Counted from the first letter of the stretch, positions 1 through 5,426 are shown. The stretch is DNA of 6,053 bases from Chloroflexota bacterium (GCA_030550075.1 JAUQQB010000185.1:1-6053); one strand, 5' to 3'. Notes: generated by a model not told the origin, from the sequence alone. Made by a program: numbers and translations.

Positions 1-935
1 TGCCCCGGCAGACCCCCCGGGCTGCTGACTTCCAGGCGATCCGCGAATTTACGGATCTCGATCCGACGGCCCCGCAGCCGGTAATCCCGATGGCAGACCG
101 CGTTGACAATGGCCTCTCGCACGGCAAAGGGAGGATACTCCGGCCGTTCCTCCCGTTCCAGGCCCCGCACTACGGCCCCCACCTGCATCTCATCCCACAC
201 CACCTTCCACGCCTGCTCGATGATCCGCGCCAGGGGACCACCGATCTCCTCCCGGCGCGCATATCCCGGCAACCCTCCCTCGCCATGCGGGGTCGTCCCG
301 GGATATTTCACAAAAACCACCCCGCTCTGGGGAAGGAACCGCTGGGGCTGCTTGCCGAACAGCAGGATCCCCGCCACCGTCGGGCATCCATCCGGGGTCA
401 ACGCCCCGATCTCCACCAGGAGCTCCTCCACCGTCCTGGCTATTGATCGGCGCTGGCGGGCTTCCCGCTTGGCAAGGTATTCCTGAATTACCTCCTCATC
501 CAGATCCGCACGGATAGCCCCGGGGACTATTTCCGCCTCATAGTCCCCAATCGATTTGGTCGCCGCCAGCTGCTGGATTTCCCGCCCTTCCAGCGGGCGG
601 TTCTCTGCGCCCCGTCGGATCAGGACCCGTCCATCATCCAGGCTGTGGAGCTCCGGGCTGCGAGGGACGCGCAGGAGGATAATGGTTCTTCCATCCACCT
701 CATTTTGTTCCCATCGGGTCTGGACAGGCGGCCGGCAGCGGAGCAGGGCCCGCCGAAGGGCATCCTCCACCTCCTCCGGATCCGCCCCGAGGGCTCTCCC
801 TTCTGAATCCATCCCGATCACCAGGACACCGCCGTCGGTGTTGGCAAAGGCGACCAGCGTCTCCGCGATCTCCTGAGGGTCGGGATCACTTAAAAACGCC
901 TGCAGCACGCCTGGCTTTCGCAGACCATCCTTCAT
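1..935 (-). CDS. AlbA_2/Schlafen-domain protein with RecG-C-like ATPase region (partial, 3' end off window)
   Basis: Read from an ATG at 935 on the minus strand, 311 codons stay open to the window edge, so the C-terminus is missing. Residues about 20-115 form an AlbA_2 (Schlafen AAA_4-type) domain, with the hallmark FANTDGGVLVIGMD at 30-43 and RRGAENRPL at 107-115. Residues about 270-311 carry EAIVNAVCHRDY (274-285) and DRLEVSSPGGLPG (299-311), the signature of the HATPase_c_4 domain often called 'RecG C-terminal'. Such proteins are usually annotated as putative transcriptional regulators or ATP-binding proteins; the family is often 400-570 residues, so perhaps 100-250 are missing. A GGGAG sits 7 nt before the start. 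The gene lies 125 bp downstream of the LysM/M23 gene on the same strand and has its own TATAAT, so it may be transcribed alone. Family assignment is firm; the biological role is not known. Confidence 0.9.
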   Translation of the reverse strand, partial: MKDGLRKPGVLQAFLSDPDPQEIAETLVAFANTDGGVLVIGMDSEGRALGADPEEVEDALRRALLRCRPPVQTRWEQNEVDGRTIILLRVPRSPELHSLDDGRVLIRRGAENRPLEGREIQQLAATKSIGDYEAEIVPGAIRADLDEEVIQEYLAKREARQRRSIARTVEELLVEIGALTPDGCPTVAGILLFGKQPQRFLPQSGVVFVKYPGTTPHGEGGLPGYARREEIGGPLARIIEQAWKVVWDEMQVGAVVRGLEREERPEYPPFAVREAIVNAVCHRDYRLRGRRIEIRKFADRLEVSSPGGLPG

Positions 936-970
936 TCGAGCTCTCCCAGAACCGGAACACGCCTATGCTC

Positions 971-976
971 ATTATA
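971..976 (-). promoter_or_regulatory. -10 element upstream of the AlbA_2 gene
   Basis: The minus strand reads a perfect TATAAT here, about 36 nt before the ATG at 935. This would place the transcription start near 963 and leave a 5' leader of roughly 28 nt that includes the GGGAG ribosome site. No convincing -35 hexamer lies 16-18 nt upstream (GAATGC or neighbours), so the call rests on the -10 alone and on its sensible position. Confidence 0.4.
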
Positions 977-1060
977 TGGCAAACCTGTGCCGGGCATTCC
1001 AGAGAGGTTACACCACGGGTCCTATTCGAAGGGCCCCTCCGGCTGCAAAGAGGAGGAGGA

Positions 1061-2563
1061 TTAAGGCGCCTGGATCCCGTTTCGGGGCTCGTCTTTGCAT
1101 GCGCAGGCGATCTTCCGCTCCTCTCCTCGAACCAGCACGCCCTCATAGAGCGTAAGGCTGGGAAGGGCTTCCCATCCCCCCAGGCGGAAGGGACGCCCGG
1201 ATTCAATGGGGGCCCACTCCCCATTCAGACGGCGGGCCAGATGGACATGGGCCGCGTCCGCGAACCCACCCTCGCAGGAGGGATGCCCCAGCGGATCCCC
1301 GGCCCGGACCCGCGCGCCGGGTGGGATTCGCCCTTCGGCGGCAATGTGAAGGTAAACCATCACCCATCCGGTCTCCTCCCGCCCGTCTCCATCCATATCC
1401 AGAACCACCAGACCTTCTCCGGTGCGCGCCACGATCCCATCGGCCACCGCCCGCGCCCAGTAGCGGGAGGGCGCGCATCCGTCCACATCCGGCGGCGCGA
1501 AATCCAGCGCCCCCCACGCCGCTCCATTCCCCCATCCTCCATGCGGCCCGCCCGTGAAATACCACCGCTCCCCATCCCCCCAGGGCAGCCGCCAGAGCGG
1601 CTCCGGAGGGATCGAGAATGTCGGCTCCGGGCGGAAGGGTTCCCCAAAGAGGGCGCGATAGACCACCGGGAATCCGGAAGGGCTCACGGCCCGGGCCCAA
1701 TCTTCCAGGGGAAGCACCGCCGCCAGGAACGCCTGCACCGCCACCGTCCCGGCGTTCAGCCCATCCGCCACGCGAATCCGCCGCCCATCCGCAAAACGCA
1801 CGGTCCACATATGGCGTCCCTTGAAGCCATAATACCCATCGTTCAGATGATCCGCGGCCCAGTTCAGCTGCCGATACAGCCCCTCATAGCCCGGCCGCTC
1901 CCATCCCATTGGATAAAGCCGGGCGCGTTCATCCACGGGTTCTCCTCGCACCCATCCGCTTTGCATCTCCAGCAGGGCCAGCAGCACGCGGGGGCCCACG
2001 CTGTGGTTCCGCGCCACCTCTTCCACGATCTCGGCTCCGCTGAGCGTCCGTCCACCGATCGTCTCCTGATAGCGGCTCAGATACCCGCCGAACGGGCGGA
2101 TGGCCTCCGGGATCGAGAAATCCAGATAAGCCGGACCGTAAACCAGCTCGGAATCCGGGATCAGTTTCCGGGCGGGGCCTTTCTCCCGAATCCCCAGCGG
2201 GATCCACAGGGGCTGCCCAACCGCGAGCCGCTGAGGATCAATCCCCGGGTTCATCGCCAGGATCGCATCGATCGTCGTCTGGAATTGCTGGGCGAGGCCG
2301 CTCAGGGTGTCTCCGGCCTGCACCAGGTAAAGCTCCCGTTCTGGATTCACGCCGGTTCGCGGCGGATCCGGGGTAGGCGTCCAGGGGACCGAAAGCGGGA
2401 CGGCCGACCGGGGCCCCACGGAGACCGTGGGGCGAACCGGTCCTCCGATCGTCGGTCGGGCGCACGCGACCAGCGCGAGGATCCCCCATCCGGCGAGGCC
2501 CATGAGAAGCCATCGCATTCCAGGTGGAGAACACAGACTTTTGCGACGAAACGATCGGGACAT
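1061..2563 (-). CDS. LysM-domain lipoprotein with C-terminal M23 (LasA-like) zinc metallopeptidase
   Basis: This is a likely cell-envelope hydrolase anchored outside the membrane. Numbering from the ATG at 2563 gives 500 residues. An Arg-rich n-region and hydrophobic segment end in the lipobox LVAC (Cys34). A short Pro/Thr-rich linker leads to one LysM domain (79-122, YLVQAGDTLSGLA...LWIP). A middle region (about 175-260) contains LLALLEMQSGW and resembles a lysozyme-like core. The C-terminal M23 domain (about 334-485) begins GGPHGGWG. His341 and Asp354 match the 13-residue H-to-D spacing of LasA, with YLH (His406) and HVH (439-441) completing the zinc and catalytic set. An in-frame ATG at 2599 overlaps the probable promoter, and one at 2518 lacks a ribosome site. 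The ATG at 2563 has GGGA 9 nt upstream and was preferred, but 2518 remains possible. The substrate, presumably cell-wall peptide, is inferred from family. Confidence 0.87.
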   Translation of the reverse strand: MSRSFRRKSLCSPPGMRWLLMGLAGWGILALVACARPTIGGPVRPTVSVGPRSAVPLSVPWTPTPDPPRTGVNPERELYLVQAGDTLSGLAQQFQTTIDAILAMNPGIDPQRLAVGQPLWIPLGIREKGPARKLIPDSELVYGPAYLDFSIPEAIRPFGGYLSRYQETIGGRTLSGAEIVEEVARNHSVGPRVLLALLEMQSGWVRGEPVDERARLYPMGWERPGYEGLYRQLNWAADHLNDGYYGFKGRHMWTVRFADGRRIRVADGLNAGTVAVQAFLAAVLPLEDWARAVSPSGFPVVYRALFGEPFRPEPTFSIPPEPLWRLPWGDGERWYFTGGPHGGWGNGAAWGALDFAPPDVDGCAPSRYWARAVADGIVARTGEGLVVLDMDGDGREETGWVMVYLHIAAEGRIPPGARVRAGDPLGHPSCEGGFADAAHVHLARRLNGEWAPIESGRPFRLGGWEALPSLTLYEGVLVRGEERKIACACKDEPRNGIQAP

Positions 2564-2870
2564 CCTGGAAGTTCCCAAATTTTCGTAATCGTATAGCATA
2601 GACAGTGGGAATCGGCCAAAGGCCGTTTCACCCTTCTCCTAGCGGGAACCTCCCGCATCCGGTTCCCACAGCTCGGATTGAGCGGTGATGCAGACCGCTT
2701 GAAGGCCGTCTCCATCGTTCCCGCCATCGCCTGCGGCCCGCCCTTTCGAGCTTTGGAGGAGAAGAAATGGGAGGGGCGCTGCCCCTCCTCTCGCTGCATG
2801 GCCGCATCGTTCACAACAGGGTCAGAAAGAGCGGATGCATGAATTTTATGTGGTCCGTTGAGGAGGGGAA
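2564..2870. other. divergent intergenic region rich in inverted repeats
   Basis: This 307-bp spacer separates the minus-strand lipoprotein gene from the plus-strand P1 hydrolase gene. It holds CGGCC/GGCCG (2613-2625), GGGAACC/GGTTCCC (2644-2650 with 2661-2667), a competing GCGGGA/TCCCGC (2642-2647 with 2651-2656), AGCGGT/ACCGCT (2681-2686 with 2694-2699), and an 8-bp GC-rich hairpin GGAGGGGC/GCCCCTCC with a 3-nt loop (2770-2788). A strong GGAGGAG ribosome-site look-alike precedes an ATG at 2767 that opens a 50-codon frame overlapping the next gene out of frame. No known riboswitch or T-box signature was recognised on either strand. No good plus-strand promoter is evident; TTTTAT at 2844-2849 is a weak -10 candidate. 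Confidence 0.5.
2590..2619 (-). promoter_or_regulatory. candidate promoter of the LysM/M23 lipoprotein gene
   Basis: On the minus strand TTGGCC (2619-2614) and TATACG (2595-2590) are 18 nt apart, each matching four of six consensus bases, with a TG one base before the -10 hexamer (TGCTATACG). Transcription would start near 2583, about 20 nt before the chosen start codon at 2563. The overlap with the in-frame ATG at 2599 argues against that ATG being used. The match is only moderate. Confidence 0.33.
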
Positions 2871-3878
2871 ATGCCGCTTCGTCATCATGCGATCACGGAC
2901 GTGCCGGGAATTCGGGTAGGCCACGCTCAGGATCTCCAGGCCCTCACCGGGGTAACCGTGGTGCTCTGCGAACAGGGCGCCGTCGCCGGGATGGACCAGC
3001 GGGGCGGCGCGCCGGGGACCCGCGAGACGGACGCCCTGCGCCCCATGCACCTCGTTCAGACTGTGCACGCGGTGGTGCTGGCCGGTGGCAGCGCCTTCGG
3101 TCTGGATGCCGCCTCCGGGGTGATGCGGTATCTGGAGGAGCGTGGGGTGGGGTTTGAGACCCCGGGCGGACGAGTGCCCATTGTCCCCGCCGCGATCCTG
3201 TATGATCTGGGGATCGGCGATCCCCGGGTCCGTCCGGATGCGGCGATGGGTTATGCCGCGTGCCTGGCCGCGACCGATGGGCCGGTGCCGGAAGGGAACG
3301 TGGGAGCCGGAACCGGCGCGACAGTGGGCAAGATCCTCGGCATGCCCTACGCAATGAAAGGGGGGATCGGCACCGCCTGCCTGGAGCTTGGGGATGGGAT
3401 CCTGGTGGGCGCGCTGGTGGCGGTGAACGCCCTCGGCGATGTGATGGATCCTCACACCGGGGCGATCCTGGCCGGGGCCCGGAATCCGGATGGCCCCGGC
3501 TTCGCCGATACCATGAGGGTTCTGCGGCTCTTAGCGGGCCAGGTCTCCCTCAGCTTCCGCCGGCGGATCCCTGAAAACACGGTGATCGGTGTGGTGGCGA
3601 CGAATGCAGCGTTAACCAAGGAGGAAGCAAACAAAGTTGCCCAGATGGCCCATAACGGCCTCGCCCGCACCATCCGCCCGGCCCACACCATGCTGGACGG
3701 CGATACGATTTTCGCCTTAGCGACCGGCGAGAAGGAGGCGGATGTCAGCATCGTGGGGGCCTTCGCCGCCGAGGCCGTGGCCGAAGCCGTGGTTCGCGCC
3801 ATTCGGGCTGCGGAAGGCGTCGCCGGGATCCCCGCGTGGCGGGATCTTCAGGGAAAGGCCGGGGCAGAGGCCGGGTAA
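2871..3878 (+). CDS. P1-family (S58, DmpA/NylC-type) self-processing hydrolase
   Basis: The protein has 335 residues, a usual length for this N-terminal-nucleophile family, which includes the aminopeptidase DmpA and the nylon-oligomer hydrolase NylC. The start is secure: AGGAGG lies 4 nt before the ATG, and the N-terminus ITDVPGIRVGHAQD is the family opening. Other family blocks are AVVLAGGSAFGLDAASGVMRYLE (67-89), GNVGAGTGATVGK (142-154), LVAVNALGDVMDPHTG (182-197) and ENTVIGVVATNAALTKEEA (235-253). Family members cleave themselves just before a Ser or Thr that becomes the nucleophile. Here Asn236-Thr237 is the likely site, and Asp276 and Asp278 lie 39 and 41 residues later, the spacing seen between Thr267, Asp306 and Asp308 of NylC. 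No signal peptide is seen, so it should be cytoplasmic. The natural substrate, peptide or other amide, cannot be told from sequence. Confidence 0.93.
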   Translation: MPLRHHAITDVPGIRVGHAQDLQALTGVTVVLCEQGAVAGMDQRGGAPGTRETDALRPMHLVQTVHAVVLAGGSAFGLDAASGVMRYLEERGVGFETPGGRVPIVPAAILYDLGIGDPRVRPDAAMGYAACLAATDGPVPEGNVGAGTGATVGKILGMPYAMKGGIGTACLELGDGILVGALVAVNALGDVMDPHTGAILAGARNPDGPGFADTMRVLRLLAGQVSLSFRRRIPENTVIGVVATNAALTKEEANKVAQMAHNGLARTIRPAHTMLDGDTIFALATGEKEADVSIVGAFAAEAVAEAVVRAIRAAEGVAGIPAWRDLQGKAGAEAG

Positions 3879-3923
3879 GGGCAACCGTTCGGGGAAGAGT
3901 AGGCCTTCAGGCCTGCCGCTGCC

Positions 3924-3943
3924 GGCGCGCTGGGAAGCGCGCC
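3924..3943 (+). terminator. GC hairpin after the P1 hydrolase gene, possible weak terminator
   Basis: GGCGCGCT (3924-3931) pairs perfectly with AGCGCGCC (3936-3943) around a GGGA loop, 46 nt after the stop codon. Only TTCC follows, so the uridine tract expected of an intrinsic terminator is poor. It may instead be a 3'-end stabilising hairpin. Two direct copies of the palindrome AGGCCT (3901-3914) lie just upstream. Confidence 0.35.
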
Positions 3944-3958
3944 TTCCGACTGGTGCCC

Positions 3959-4006
3959 GGCCCAAACCTGAAAACGAGTTTCATCTCCCTTCTCGTTTAT
4001 TGGGCC
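3959..4006 (+). promoter_or_regulatory. two-part hairpin in the leader of the small membrane-protein gene
   Basis: GGCCCAA (3959-3965) pairs perfectly with TTGGGCC (4000-4006). Inside it AAACGAG (3972-3978) pairs perfectly with CTCGTTT (3992-3998), separated by an asymmetric internal loop and capped by 13 nt. No uridine run follows on either strand, so it is not an obvious terminator. It lies 68 nt before the ATG at 4074 and could act as a leader structure or protein-binding site. It matches no riboswitch I recognise. Function is inference. Confidence 0.4.
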
Positions 4007-4073
4007 TTAGCGAAGAGCCTTGTTGGTTTCCCTTTCAGCTGGAGCATGATGAACCGGGGAAAGGAGTGCCAAG

Positions 4074-4421
4074 ATGTCTCGCATCTATTGGAGTGGAATG
4101 CAGATTATCGGGCTGACCGGGCTCGCAGTGGTGTTGGCCATGTTGCTCAGCGGGATCCAGGGTGGCCTCACCTTCCATCGGATCTCCGATGGCCTGTTCT
4201 GGATCGGCCTGGTTTATTTCCTCATTGCGGCGTTCCCGGCGGTGGCGGAGATGGGCGGCAATATGGCCGCGCCCTGGCAGGCGCTGCGGGAACAGCGGCC
4301 GCTGGCGGAAGTTCTCCACGACCAGCGGGCCCGCTACGCGCCCTGGATGGCGGTGACATGGCGGTTCGGCCTGGCGGCCTTCCTTTGTCTGGCCATCGGC
4401 CTGGGGCTGGGCCTTATATAA
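4074..4421 (+). CDS. small membrane protein of unknown function, three predicted TM segments
   Basis: The protein has 115 residues and is read from an ATG with AAGGAG 7 nt upstream, a good ribosome site. Hydrophobic segments lie at about 9-27, 41-59 and 97-115, the last running to the very C-terminus (GLGLGLI). A charged loop (about 71-88, LREQRPLAEVLHDQRARY) lies between the second and third. The block RISDGLFWIGLVYFLIAAF is reminiscent of small DUF3899-type membrane proteins, but I am not certain of that family. It sits about 195 bp after the P1 hydrolase gene with a structured leader between them, so it may not be in the same transcript. The stop codon overlaps a TATAAT, and an intrinsic terminator lies about 225-265 nt further on. 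No function can be given. Confidence 0.75.
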   Translation: MSRIYWSGMQIIGLTGLAVVLAMLLSGIQGGLTFHRISDGLFWIGLVYFLIAAFPAVAEMGGNMAAPWQALREQRPLAEVLHDQRARYAPWMAVTWRFGLAAFLCLAIGLGLGLI

Positions 4422-4422
4422 T
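4417..4422 (+). promoter_or_regulatory. perfect -10 hexamer overlapping the stop codon of the membrane-protein gene
   Basis: TATAAT lies across the TAA stop at 4419-4421. A start near 4429 would give a transcript of about 260 nt ending at the terminator at 4689. No recognisable -35 is present 16-18 nt upstream and there is no TGn extension, so this could be chance. Confidence 0.3.
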
Positions 4423-4689
4423 AGAGGATGGAGCGAGGTGGGGTAGAGGCGGAGAGCCCCCGCTGCCCTCGAGATCGTTTCTTCCCCTCTCACAGCCCTT
4501 CGGACTGTGGGAGGGGAATGGAGCCCTCGAGCTGTTCCCAGGCAGGTGTGTAATGAAAAGCCCTCAGCGGCGTGAGGGGCGCCGGGCCGGAGGGCGCATC
4601 CCACGCCGGCGTCATCAGCGTCAGGATCCTCCTGACCGAACCCCAAAGCGCGGCTCCCGTCAAGTCCCGGTAGGGCCGCGTTTGTTTTT
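4423..4689 (+). ncRNA. candidate structured RNA or unusually long structured 3' UTR
   Basis: No convincing reading frame fits here, but a chain of hairpins does. GGGTA/TGCCC (4441-4445 with 4464-4468) encloses GCGG/CCGC. A 14-bp stem (4482-4495 with 4505-4518, one G-T pair) is capped by CCCTTCGGA, which contains a C(TTCG)G tetraloop. CCCTCA/TGAGGG (4561-4566 with 4573-4578), GCGCC/GGCGC (4579-4583 with 4593-4597) and GTCAGGA/TCCTGAC (4620-4626 with 4630-4636) follow, and the stretch ends in an intrinsic terminator. GCCCTCGAG occurs twice (4465-4473, 4523-4531), and GGGAA at 4514-4518 can also pair with TTCCC at 4535-4539, allowing alternative folds. The size is near that of 6S or long SRP RNA, but I do not see the SRP GGAAG...AGCAGC motif or the conserved elements of RNase P or tmRNA. 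It may simply be the 3' UTR of the upstream gene. Confidence 0.35.
4645..4689 (+). terminator. intrinsic transcription terminator
   Basis: CGCGGC (4649-4654) pairs with GCCGCG (4675-4680). The stem is extended by AAG/TTT at the base and T-G, C-G pairs at the top, and the loop may contain a further CCG/CGG pairing. TTTGTTTTT (4681-4689) follows directly. This is the clearest terminator between the membrane-protein gene and the tRNA. Confidence 0.78.
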
Positions 4690-4975
4690 CGCTACCTCAG
4701 AAAGAAATTGACCTCACCCGTGAGGGTGGCGTTGTGAACCCCACACCCGCTGTCCTTCCTGGAACGCTGGCGTTCGTGTCGATGATACCCCCTGAACGGC
4801 TTCTCACGCCGTTTCCCACACCTACGCCCCGGCCAACACCGTTCCCAACCCCGAATTCCCCGCCGCCTGTGCGCATGCCTACCCCAACCCAACTGCCGCC
4901 ATATCCTTTATATTTCGCTGATTGCGACACCTGCGCCGGCGGCATTTCCATAAGTGGTTGCTCAGGGAGGGCAAA

Positions 4976-5070
4976 CCGTGAGGAGCGCTTACAAAGGGAG
5001 CGGGCTAACCCACCGCTCCGCCAGCACCGCCTGCGGCCTCACGGCTGAGCTCGGTGCTGTTAGCAGCCCG
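4976..5070 (+). ncRNA. candidate H-type pseudoknot RNA element
   Basis: Three perfectly Watson-Crick stems interlock. Stem A is CCGTGAGG (4976-4983) with CCTCACGG (5037-5044). Stem B is GGAGCGG (4997-5003) with CCGCTCC (5013-5019), nested in A. Stem C is CAGCACCG (5022-5029, inside A) with CGGTGCTG (5052-5059, outside A). A and C together form a pseudoknot of 23 base pairs counting B. In addition GCTAAC in the loop of B (5004-5009) can pair with GTTAGC (5059-5064), and CGGGCT (5001-5006) competes by pairing with AGCCCG (5065-5070). The identity of the RNA is unknown; the strand is inferred, because pairing reads almost equally on the complement. Confidence 0.4.
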
Positions 5071-5227
5071 AAGAAGCAAGCCCGAAAATGAAAGCCGATA
5101 CTTTTTCTCGGCCCTCCAGATCGTCCTCTCAATGGCCCTGGTAGCCATCCCCTTTGCAGGGAGGCCGACCCCTTCGGTTGGATAGATCCCTACGACAGCC
5201 CCTGCGGCTGACAATTGGTCAGCAAAG

Positions 5228-5279
5228 GCAACCTTCTTGTTCCTTCAGAACGTCGGCTCGTTTCCCTAGGGAAGGTTGC
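5228..5279. repeat. 9-bp inverted repeat enclosing a 12-nt perfect palindrome
   Basis: GCAACCTTC (5228-5236) is perfectly complementary to GAAGGTTGC (5271-5279), enclosing 34 nt. Within and overlapping the right arm is the perfect palindrome TTCCCTAGGGAA (5262-5273), so two folds compete. GTTC/GAAC (5239-5251) adds a small inner hairpin. This could be a stem of the same structured RNA as the upstream pseudoknot, or a transposon end. Confidence 0.5.
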
Positions 5280-5396
5280 GGCGTTGGAGTCGGGATGCCT
5301 AAGAAGGAATGAAGCGACTGTGTTCCCTGCTGACCTCGCCGAGAAGCTGTCCGAATAATTTCGCAATCCAGGGACAGAAGGCCGATGGGCGCTGTC

Positions 5397-5426
5397 TTGA
5401 CCGAAAAAGCAGGGCCCGTGTAAAAT
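5397..5426 (+). promoter_or_regulatory. sigma-70-type promoter of the tRNA-Gln gene
   Basis: TTGACC (5397-5402) and TAAAAT (5421-5426) each match five of six consensus bases and are separated by 18 nt. Transcription would start around 5432-5434, a few nucleotides before the tRNA 5' end at 5439, as expected for a stable-RNA promoter. Confidence 0.8.

Larger units (their letters stand above)
4690..5396. other. 707-bp stretch with no convincing gene; structured and possibly a decayed insertion
   Basis: Plus-strand frames here are short or broken. A Pro/Thr-rich frame (GTG 4734 to stop 5046-5048) includes TPFPTPTPRPTPFPTP, like linkers of surface proteins, then loses any protein character. A 37-codon frame with GGGAGG 7 nt before a GTG (4978-5091) ends in SPKKQARK. 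A hydrophobic fragment SALQIVLSMALVAIPFAG lies in another frame (5108-5161). Hairpins include CCTCA/TGAGG (4712-4725), GAACG/CGTTC (4762-4775), AACGGC/GCCGTT (4795-4813), ATGGC/GCCAT (5132-5148), CAGCC/GGCTG (5196-5210) and GCTGAC/GTCAGC (5207-5223). CTGTCC/GGACAG (5347-5352 with 5372-5377) is followed by a second CTGTC at 5392-5396. The minus strand offers only shadow frames. I could not name any gene or known RNA. Confidence 0.5.

Noticed and set aside
90..876. Plus-strand frames of 106-127 codons at the left end
   Set aside because: They lie opposite the AlbA_2/HATPase gene, whose motifs are unambiguous.
965..2596. 543-codon plus-strand open frame, longer than the gene opposite it
   Set aside because: It is Pro/Arg/His-rich with no domain, while the opposite strand carries a lipobox, LysM and all M23 metal ligands.
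2347..2814. 155-codon minus-strand frame covering the divergent spacer
   Set aside because: It overlaps the lipoprotein N-terminus in another frame and lacks any recognisable motif.
2811..3455. 214-codon minus-strand frame opposite the P1 hydrolase
   Set aside because: Antisense shadow of a strongly supported gene.
4035..4646. 203-codon minus-strand frame
   Set aside because: Shadow of the membrane-protein gene and the structured region, with no domain and no ribosome site seen.
3836..4711. 291-codon plus-strand frame across the hydrolase end and the small membrane-protein gene
   Set aside because: Compositionally arginine/glycine-rich; it overlaps two better-supported genes and a terminator in another frame.
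4697..4951. 84-codon minus-strand Gly/Val-rich frame
   Set aside because: It is the complement of the C-rich Pro/Thr stretch; low complexity alone explains it.
4423..5396. RNase P RNA, tmRNA, SRP RNA, group I/II intron or common riboswitch
   Set aside because: Conserved motifs were looked for by eye on the plus strand (SRP RNA on both strands) and not found; a covariance-model search could still overturn this.
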